A stretch of 7,704 nt of DNA from an uncultured Oscillospiraceae bacterium. Its GTDB lineage: Bacteria; Bacillota; Clostridia; Oscillospirales; Ruminococcaceae. Positions 1 through 5,606 of this stretch are shown piece by piece. The stretch spans positions 1 through 7,704 of the forward strand of contig USFO01000077.1 in assembly GCA_900553955.1 (NCBI GenBank), in the 5' to 3' direction. The first letter of the stretch is position 1. Each line of letters opens with the position of its first letter. Both the position numbers and the translations under genes were made by a program. A model generated the notes under the pieces. It was given only the letters and a program-made list of their open reading frames with translations, searched no databases and was not told the DNA's origin.

Positions 1-107
1 CAATTGATTTGTTCACAAATTTCTCACTTGAGCGGCACTGTTTCCGACCCGTCGCTTATTCAAAAGCTGCAGCCGGAAACTTAATCGGATTTCATTACAA
101 TTATTTC

Positions 108-114
108 AAAGGGG
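108..114 (+). promoter_or_regulatory. Ribosome binding site of the pssA-like gene
   Basis: AAAGGGG lies 6 bases before the ATG at 121. This is good spacing and marks 121 as the ancestral start of the gene, although the next codon is TAG. No comparable site precedes the GTG/ATG pair at 226-231, so efficient initiation there is not supported. Confidence 0.6.
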
Positions 115-120
115 ATCTTT

Positions 121-744
121 ATGTAGCTTATAGGTTTTTACAACTACACGGTCTGGCTGACCTATGCGGGAGCGGCGGCGGCTATATGCGGCGTCTTTTT
201 TTCCGCGTCGGGGCATCCGTTCTGGGGCGTGATGTGCCTGCTTTTTGCCGGAGCGACGGATATGTTTGACGGAAAAGTTGCCTCCACCATGAAGCGTAAC
301 GACGCTGAAAAGAACTTCGGCATACAAATCGACTCCCTGTGCGACCTCATAAGCTTCGGTGTGCTGCCCATCGTCATCGGCTATGGGATTGGACTTTCCG
401 GCGGATTTTTCTATATTTCCGCAGTGCTCTACCTCATCTGTGCCATAATCCGCCTTGCCTATTTCAACGTGGACGAAATCATGCGCCAGCAAAAAGAAAC
501 CGGCCGCAGAAAAACCTATTACGGACTGCCGGTGACCGCTGCGGCAATGATTTTCCCGCTGATTTTCGGACTTAAAAACCTGTTCGGGAATGCACTTCTG
601 CCGGTTTATCAGATAGTTCTTTACGCTGTGGCGGCAGCGTTTATCCTCAAATTCAAGCTGAGAAAGCCACACGGTGCGGCGCTTTGGATAATCCTTGCCC
701 TCGGGCTTGCGGTGGCGGTGCTTGTCATTACTGCCGGGCTGTAA
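121..744 (+). CDS. pssA: CDP-alcohol phosphatidyltransferase, likely phosphatidylserine synthase; in-frame TAG at codon 2
   Basis: Integral membrane enzyme that would join CDP-diacylglycerol to an alcohol, probably L-serine, in phospholipid synthesis. Counting from the ATG at 121, the family's catalytic motif covers residues 46-74, with D46, D49, G50, A53, G66, D70 and D74 in the expected D-x2-D-G-x2-A ... G-x3-D-x3-D order. The later segment YYGLPVT is typical of PssA-type members, and several hydrophobic segments follow. Codon 2 is TAG (124-126). After it the frame reads LIGFYNYTVWLTY, the normal clostridial N-terminus, so the reading frame is ancestral and the stop is a point change, a sequencing error or, less likely, read through. 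The longest uninterrupted frame begins at ATG 229 and would lack the first membrane helix. The Arg that normally follows A53 is Ser54. The family call is secure; serine specificity and activity are less so. The gene ends TAA and is followed by a terminator. Confidence 0.8.
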
Positions 745-752
745 AAATTTTT

Positions 753-805
753 GGCTGCCGCTTTTGCAGAATAAATTCTGTAATTTTGCGGCAGCTTTTT
801 TATTT
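753..805 (+). terminator. Rho-independent terminator after the pssA-like gene
   Basis: GCTGCCGC (754-761) pairs perfectly with GCGGCAGC (788-795) and is followed by six T and then ATTT. A second inner stem, CAGAAT (767-772) with ATTCTG (775-780), stacks inside it. The element separates the pssA-like gene from the GH2 gene, which starts only about 20 bases later. No convincing separate promoter for the GH2 gene was found in the 81-base gap, so partial read-through is possible. Confidence 0.85.
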
Positions 806-825
806 CCGTATGGGAGGAACGCTTT

Positions 826-2592
826 ATGGAAAATCATGTTCTCTATACCGAATGGGGCAAAAATCTTGACCCGCAGAACATCCTGCCGGAGTATCCCCGC
901 CCACAGCTTGTTCGAAAAAGCTGGCGAAACCTGAACGGCTACTGGGATTACGCCATCACAAAATTTGCGAATGAGCCTGAAAATTACGACGGAAAAATCC
1001 TCGTTCCCTTCTCGCCGGAAGCACCGCTCTCCGGTGTTATGCGCCAGCTTTTGCCGGGCGAATATCTCCACTACCGTCTTATTTTTGAGCACGATGGCTC
1101 GCCTGCGGCGCATGTTATCCTTCATTTCGGCGCGGTGGACGAGCGCTGCAAGGTTTATCTGAACGGCAAAAAAATCGGCGAGCACCGCGGCGGCTACCTG
1201 CCATTTGAGTTTGACATTGCATCCGTGCTCAAAGAGGGAAAGAACGTGCTCACGCTTTGTGTGCAGGATTTTTCCGACAGCTCGTACCACGCAAACGGCA
1301 AGCAGGTTCTTAAACGCGGCGGAATCTGGTACACCGCCCAGAGCGGAATTTGGCAGACCGTTTGGCTCGAGGAAGTGCCGGAAAACTATATTGAGCACAT
1401 AAAAATCACTCCTGTGCTCAAAAGCGGCACGGTTTTGCTCGAAATTGCGGCAAAAAATCCCGAATCCGCTCAGATTACAGTTTTTGAGCACGAAGAAGCT
1501 GTCGCCGAGGATGTGACCGATGAACACGGCAAAGCCGTGCTCAAATTTGATGCTCAGTGCCCTGTGCACCCTTGGTCGCCGGATGACCCATTTCTCTACG
1601 ATGTAAAAATTACCCTCGGTGAGGACGAAATAACAAGCTATTTTGCCATGCGCGAATTTGCCGTTCTGCCTGATGAGCACGGCGTTATGCGCCTCGTGCT
1701 CAACGGAAAGCCGCTGTTCCACAGCGGCGTGCTCGACCAGGGTTATTGGCCCGACGGACTCTACACTGCCCCCTCCGACGATGCAATGATTCACGACATC
1801 ACCGCCATGAAGCGCCTTGGCTTCAACATGCTGCGTAAGCACATAAAAGTGGAGCCGCTGCGCTGGTACTACCACTGTGACCGGCTCGGTATGCTCGTCT
1901 GGCAGGACATGGTCAGCGGCGGCGTCATGCGCCACTTTATGCTCAAATCCGCGCTTTCCACCATCGGCATAACAAAGCTCCGCGACGACAAATACGGCTT
2001 TTTCGGGCGGCGCGATGCCGCCGGGCGTGAAGAATTTATTCTTGATATGGAAGGTACCGTCCGCCACCTGTACAACTGCCCATGCATCGCCATGTGGTGC
2101 ATTTTCAACGAGGGCTGGGGTCAGTTTGACAGTCGCAAAGCCTATGAAAAGCTGCTCGCTCTTGACTGCACCCGCTCCGTCGATATTGCCAGCGGCTGGC
2201 ACGATCAGGGCGACGGCAAAATTTGCAGCCTACATGTCTATTTCCGCCGCTTCCGCATGGTGCGTGACCGCCGCGCCGTGGTTTTAAGCGAGTTCGGCGG
2301 GTACAACTGCCACGTTGAGGGGCACTGCTTCAATGACGCGAACTACGGCTACCGCCGCTTTGCCGACTGTGAAAAGCTCACCGCGGCGCTTTGCCGTCTT
2401 TACCAAAACGAGATTCTTCCTGCAAAGGCGCAGGGGCTTTGCGCCGCGGTTTATACCCAACTTTCCGACGTAGAGGACGAGCAAAATGGTATTTTGACCT
2501 ACGACCGCGCGGTCTGCAAGCTGCCGGAGGACGAAATCGCCGCCATAAACGAAATTCTTACAAAAGGTAAAAGCTCCGCTGCGGAAGTTTAA
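826..2592 (+). CDS. Glycoside hydrolase family 2 beta-glycosidase, cytoplasmic
   Basis: Retaining beta-glycosidase of family GH2 (beta-galactosidase / beta-glucuronidase / beta-mannosidase group), 588 residues. The order is the usual one: an N-terminal jelly-roll sugar-binding domain (about residues 28-185, with VYLNGKKIGEHRGGYLPF and GIWQTVWLE), an Ig-like sandwich (about 190-285), then a TIM barrel beginning near LNGKPLF (about 290). The acid/base is Glu429 in FNEGWGQ and the nucleophile is Glu489 in LSEFGG, so it looks active. There is no signal peptide or membrane helix, which suggests it acts on imported oligosaccharides or glycosides. The start at 826 is supported by GGGAGGAAC at 812-820. 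It is shorter than LacZ-type enzymes because the extra C-terminal domains are absent. The substrate cannot be read from sequence. No transporter or regulator adjoins it, so it appears to be a stand-alone gene. It ends TAA. Confidence 0.93.
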   Translation: MENHVLYTEWGKNLDPQNILPEYPRPQLVRKSWRNLNGYWDYAITKFANEPENYDGKILVPFSPEAPLSGVMRQLLPGEYLHYRLIFEHDGSPAAHVILHFGAVDERCKVYLNGKKIGEHRGGYLPFEFDIASVLKEGKNVLTLCVQDFSDSSYHANGKQVLKRGGIWYTAQSGIWQTVWLEEVPENYIEHIKITPVLKSGTVLLEIAAKNPESAQITVFEHEEAVAEDVTDEHGKAVLKFDAQCPVHPWSPDDPFLYDVKITLGEDEITSYFAMREFAVLPDEHGVMRLVLNGKPLFHSGVLDQGYWPDGLYTAPSDDAMIHDITAMKRLGFNMLRKHIKVEPLRWYYHCDRLGMLVWQDMVSGGVMRHFMLKSALSTIGITKLRDDKYGFFGRRDAAGREEFILDMEGTVRHLYNCPCIAMWCIFNEGWGQFDSRKAYEKLLALDCTRSVDIASGWHDQGDGKICSLHVYFRRFRMVRDRRAVVLSEFGGYNCHVEGHCFNDANYGYRRFADCEKLTAALCRLYQNEILPAKAQGLCAAVYTQLSDVEDEQNGILTYDRAVCKLPEDEIAAINEILTKGKSSAAEV

Positions 2593-2717
2593 CCAAACTG
2601 GCTCTAAGCTGTAACCGCGCGGCAACCGAATCTTCACAAAAGTTCCATAAACAAACCGTATTATATAGCTAGAACAAGAGAGATGTTAGTTTTGAGCAAG
2701 CTGACAAATCGAAATTA

Positions 2718-2747
2718 ACGGCGAGTCGCAAGACCCGTCGTTTTTTT
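2718..2747 (+). terminator. Rho-independent terminator with GCAA tetraloop
   Basis: A ten-position stem (2718-2727 with 2732-2741, nine pairs including one G-T, and one A-C mismatch) closes on a GCAA loop of the GNRA class and runs into seven T. It lies 125 bases past the GH2 stop and probably ends the GH2 transcript. It could instead end a short separate transcript, since an AT-rich TATTATATA stretch (2659-2667) precedes it and an 11-codon ORF (2683-2718) abuts the stem. Confidence 0.75.
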
Positions 2748-2847
2748 GGTGCATTTTTTCAGAATTTCTCTTACTCGGCATTCTCTGCGGCAAACGGCTC
2801 CGGCAGACGCATTCCGCCTTCCGCCGATTTAACGGTGCGGAGAAAAG

Positions 2848-2899
2848 CGGGAATTTTTTCGTGGCTATGTCGTACACAAAAATACGACAAATTTTCCCG
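2848..2899. repeat. Imperfect inverted repeat just upstream of the riboswitch promoter
   Basis: The outer arms CGGGAA (2848-2853) and TTCCCG (2894-2899) flank the inner arms TGTCGTA (2868-2874) and TACGACA (2883-2889), which are separated by 8 bases. The inner palindrome ends 25 bases before the -35 box and could be an operator. No known regulator motif was recognised. The rest of 2593-2914 holds only the terminator at 2718 and no supported gene. Confidence 0.35.
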
Positions 2900-2914
2900 A
2901 TAAAAAGTTTTTTA

Positions 2915-2943
2915 TTGACAGCCTTTACGAAATGATGTATATT
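2915..2943 (+). promoter_or_regulatory. Sigma-A-type promoter for the riboswitch-ATPase transcript
   Basis: The -35 box TTGACA (2915-2920) is a perfect consensus match. A 17-base spacer leads to TATATT (2938-2943). Transcription would start near 2950, exactly at the 5' end of the riboswitch aptamer, which supports both calls. Confidence 0.85.
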
Positions 2944-2948
2944 CTATT

Positions 2949-3038
2949 AAAAAGGGAGTAGCTAGCACGGTTTTGTGTATCTGTCGGCGTCAGTACGGGT
3001 CTTTTGACTCTGCTACGGATTGAAATGGCGAGACTTTT
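2949..3038 (+). promoter_or_regulatory. yybP-ykoY manganese riboswitch aptamer
   Basis: The conserved family landmarks appear in order: AAAAAGGGAGTAGC at the 5' side, GTACGGGTC-TTTT-GACTCTGCTACGG in the middle (a five-pair hairpin, one pair G-T), then TGAAATGGCGAGACTTTT closing P1 with the 5' AAAAG. The yybP-ykoY class binds Mn2+ and in Firmicutes turns on exporters when manganese is high; P2-type ATPases such as Lactococcus YoaB are known targets, which matches the gene downstream. The 3' strand of P1 is also the 5' arm of the terminator that follows, so Mn2+ binding should block terminator formation. Identified by eye from remembered consensus, without a covariance-model search. Confidence 0.9.
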
Positions 3039-3082
3039 GTATCAAAGCAAAGGCATTGATGCAAAAGTGCTCGCCATTTTTT
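3024..3082 (+). terminator. Riboswitch expression-platform terminator
   Basis: A long hairpin with 9 + 7 + 5 pairs plus a T-G wobble and one bulged G: AATGGCGAG (3024-3032) with CTCGCCATT (3070-3078), ACTTTTG (3033-3039) with CAAAAGT (3062-3068), and ATCAA with TTGAT. The loop is ten bases and the stem runs into a T tract. Its 5' arm overlaps the aptamer's closing strand, so aptamer and terminator exclude each other: ligand-free RNA terminates and Mn2+-bound RNA reads on. Confidence 0.9.
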
Positions 3083-3108
3083 GTGTCTGCCAAAAGGAGC
3101 TGTAAAAT

Positions 3109-4353
3109 TTGAAGCAGGAAAAACAAATATATGAAAAAGAGCTTTCCGAATTGCTGCGGGAATTGGGCTGCCGCGATACGGGATTGTCCAATTCGGAAGC
3201 CGAAAGCCGCTTGGTAAAATACGGTGCAAACGAACTTCATACAGGAAAGCAGAAAAGTATTCTCCAGATTTTTTTTGGGGCAATTTGCTGACCGCCCCGG
3301 GAGGAGTCAAAAACGGCGGTGGCGGAGTGTATCAGCGCTGGGATCCGTCCCATTATGATTACAGGCGATCATAAAATCACTGCGGCGGCTGTTGCGCGGG
3401 AAATAGGGATTCTGCATGACGGGACGGAAGCCGTTGAAGGCGCGGTTATTGATAAAATGAGCGATGAAGAGCTTCAGCACTATGTTCCGAAGGTCAGCGT
3501 TTATGCCAGAGTATCCCCCGAGCATAAAATCCGAATTGTTCGGGCATGGCAGCATCGCGGCAATCTTGTTGCTATGACCGGTGACGGCGTCAACGATGCT
3601 CCCGCTTTGAAGCAGGCAGACATCGGCGTTGCAATGGGCATTACCGGAACGGAGGTTGCCAAGGATGCCGCCGACATGGTGCTGACGGACGATAACTTCG
3701 CCACAATCGTAAAAGCCGTAAAAAACGGAAGAAACGTGTACGCAAACATCAAACGAGCCATTCAGTTTCTGCTGTCCGGTAATACAGCCGGAATACTGAC
3801 GGTGCTTTACGCTTCCCTGCTGGGGCTGCCTGTACCCTTTGCGGCAGTTCACCTGCTGTTCATCAATCTGCTGACAGATTCCCTGCCTGCAATCGCGCTT
3901 GGGCTGGAGCCTCACACCGACGAAGTTATGCATGGAAAGCCGCGACCTCGGAACGAGGGTATTTTGACAAAACCGTTCCTTATCCACGTGGGTAGTGAAG
4001 GTGTGGTGCTTGCCGCCGCTACCATTTCGGCATTCTATTTGGGGCTAAACTGTGGCGGAACCGCCGTCGGGCAAACCACGGCATTTTCTACCCTGTGCCT
4101 CAGTCGACTGTTCCATGGCTTCAGTTGTAAATCACAGCACCCGGTGCTGTTGACTCGAAAATTTTGGAACAACCGTACGCTTTTGGGCGCGTTTGCCGCA
4201 GGAGCGCTGCTGTTGGGGCTGGTGCTGACGGTTCCCGCACTGGCACCGCTGTTTTCTGTTGCCAAATTGTCCTCAGATATGCTCGCCGCCGTTGTAGGCT
4301 CGGCTTTCGGTTCTATGCTTATTATCCAAATTATGAAACTTATTCAAAAATAA
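3109..4353 (+). pseudogene. P2-type Ca2+/Mn2+-exporting ATPase, core deleted and interrupted by TGA
   Basis: The TTG start (3109) has a strong site AAAAGGAG nine bases before it. Residues 1-57 match the cation-ATPase N-terminal domain (GLSNSEAESRLVKYGANEL, then KSILQIFF). The frame then meets TGA at 3289-3291 and resumes in the same frame with PPREESKTAVAEC, the usual P-domain hinge. From there the protein is normal: MITGDHK, TGDGVNDAPALKQADIGVAMG, M5 with FLLSGN, M6 with INLLTDSLPAIALG, and helices to M10, ending TAA. Missing are M1-M4, the actuator domain, the DKTGT phosphorylation site and the nucleotide-binding domain, roughly 450-480 residues of a family near 870-900. No working pump can be made from this sequence. 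The cause could be a genuine deletion or a collapsed assembly. The intact Mn2+ riboswitch upstream and the M6 sequence favour Mn2+/Ca2+ export as the ancestral role. Confidence 0.88.
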
Positions 4354-4454
4354 CAACCTGTGTGCCGTGTGCAAAGATGCCCGGCCATGCCATCCGAAAT
4401 GCTGCATAAAAAACTGTTGAAAATAAAAAATCTGATGTGCTTCTGCGCCGCAGC

Positions 4455-4500
4455 AAAAAAAAAACGGACGGATTCCTTTCAGAATCCGTCCGCTTTTATT
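4455..4500. terminator. Bidirectional Rho-independent terminator between convergent genes
   Basis: A perfect 11-base-pair stem, CGGACGGATTC (4465-4475) with GAATCCGTCCG (4482-4492), has a six-base loop. On the plus strand CTTTTATT follows it and serves the ATPase; on the minus strand ten A become a T tract and serve the DHHW gene. No gene is seen in the remaining gap 4354-4454. Confidence 0.9.
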
Positions 4501-4511
4501 ACTCACCGTAT

Positions 4512-5588
4512 TTATCCTGCAAGTCGGGAAAAATCCTCTTTTGCGAAATTTGCAGTGCTGTATGCGAAAATCACTTGATCGTAATTGTCGGGATTTATCT
4601 CCAAAAGCTGCGCCTCGGAGGCATCCGAAAGGCAGACCATGGTGATTTTTTTGTAATGCAGAGTCATAAAGGGAACCCAACTTTTTGCGGTATCATCGCA
4701 GAACACCAAAAGACTCTTTCCCTCCTCCGAATCATCGGTTATCTCGGTCACGGCGGAAATCCCGCCGAAAATCACATCGGTAGCATTGGGAAAATCTTCT
4801 TCTAAATCATAAAGTCCGTTTACGAAGCCCTCGCTGCCATCCGCGTAATAATGAGAAACGGTTTTAGTGCTCTTGTCTGCGCTGTACTCATAGAGGGAGA
4901 GAAAGTCCGCGGCAGAATATTCTCTTATCATCGGTGTCGCAAGGGAACCGTAGAAATTTTGTCTGGCATAGGCAACGGAAAAATCCGACTGATTTCGGGG
5001 CTTAATGCCCAGCCTTTCAGCAAGACTCGCATAGATGTAATATCCGCCGAGGCAGGTGGGCAAATCCTCCGTGTGGTAATAAATATATTCGTCCCTGCTG
5101 TTGAAAAGCGCTTGGTAAACATCCACCATTCTCACCGAGCCGTAGATTTTTTCGTAAATTTCGTTGATATAATGCCGCTGATTGAAAAATTGCGCCGCAG
5201 TATATGTGCTGACCTCCTGCTGACGGATAACGGAGGCTGTGGGAATGAGCATCAAATACACATCGGTTTCAGTGCTCCTGGCAAAGTCCTGAATGCAGGC
5301 GCAAGCGCATCCCGAAAGTGCATTTTGCGGCTTTTCCATGTCTCGCAGCAGGCTGCCGTCGCTGCCGATGATTATATCGCCAAAGCTGCGAACTCCGGAT
5401 ATGAAGCGAATTTTCGTCATAAGCGCAATAAGCTCGCTGCGAAAAGGCACGCTCTCCGCAAGAGCATTTTCCGTTTCTTCAAGGCTTATAACTTTATTTT
5501 CGGTGCTTTTTGCCGCCGCTCCCCCGACGGTATAGACGGAAACAATAAGAAAAATTGCTGCAATAAGCAGAGCTCCCCATCTTTTCAA
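4512..5588 (-). CDS. DHHW/AlgJ-like SGNH-fold exported protein, catalytic motifs replaced
   Basis: A 358-residue protein with an N-terminal signal anchor (MKRWGALLIAAIFLIVS) and an extracytoplasmic body. The fold and order match DHHW-family partners of MBOAT acyltransferases: IIIGSDGSLLRDME near the start, VYLMLIPTAS, LGGYYIYASLAERLG, FYGSL, and a C-terminal LLVF...SWVPFMTLHY segment. The three active-site blocks are altered. Where the family has TDHHWT this has TEDLPT (E174-P177), where it has GGNH this has GGIS (Ile277), and where it has D-S-Y this has D-D-T (Asp299 for the Ser). It is therefore predicted to be inactive as an acyltransferase or esterase. I start at TTG 5588 because AAGGAG (5602-5597) sits 8 bases upstream; the GTG at 5597 overlaps that site and is a poor start. 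It lies 18 bases after the MBOAT gene, surely in one operon. Three cysteines occur as C-A-C-A-C (94-98). Confidence 0.83.
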   Translation of the reverse strand: MKRWGALLIAAIFLIVSVYTVGGAAAKSTENKVISLEETENALAESVPFRSELIALMTKIRFISGVRSFGDIIIGSDGSLLRDMEKPQNALSGCACACIQDFARSTETDVYLMLIPTASVIRQQEVSTYTAAQFFNQRHYINEIYEKIYGSVRMVDVYQALFNSRDEYIYYHTEDLPTCLGGYYIYASLAERLGIKPRNQSDFSVAYARQNFYGSLATPMIREYSAADFLSLYEYSADKSTKTVSHYYADGSEGFVNGLYDLEEDFPNATDVIFGGISAVTEITDDSEEGKSLLVFCDDTAKSWVPFMTLHYKKITMVCLSDASEAQLLEINPDNYDQVIFAYSTANFAKEDFSRLAG

Positions 5589-5606
5589 GGCTGCCACTCC
5601 TTCCTG

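Noticed and set aside
1..84. Frame-1 tail of 27 codons ending TAA at 82-84, possibly the 3' end of an upstream gene
   Set aside because: Too short and without a recognisable motif; no terminator follows, so it cannot be told from chance.
9..269. Plus-strand 86-codon frame across the start of the pssA-like gene, including NLIGFHYNYF at 78-107, which resembles the LIGFYNY start
   Set aside because: It overlaps the real frame out of phase and its resemblance to the pssA start is short enough to be chance.
106..2202. Minus-strand open frame of 698 codons
   Set aside because: It lies opposite the pssA-like gene and the GH2 gene, both supported by motifs and ribosome sites. Its translation shows no recognisable family and is explained by the codon bias of the sense genes.
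2686..2877. Minus-strand 63-codon frame in the intergenic region
   Set aside because: No ribosome site, no recognisable family, and it crosses the terminator hairpin at 2718-2747.
3307..3987. Minus-strand 226-codon frame
   Set aside because: It is antisense to the clearly homologous P domain of the ATPase.
3109..4353. Selenocysteine or programmed read-through at the ATPase TGA
   Set aside because: Reading through the stop still leaves a protein without M1-M4, actuator, DKTGT and nucleotide domains, and no stimulatory structure was seen; a deletion explains it better.
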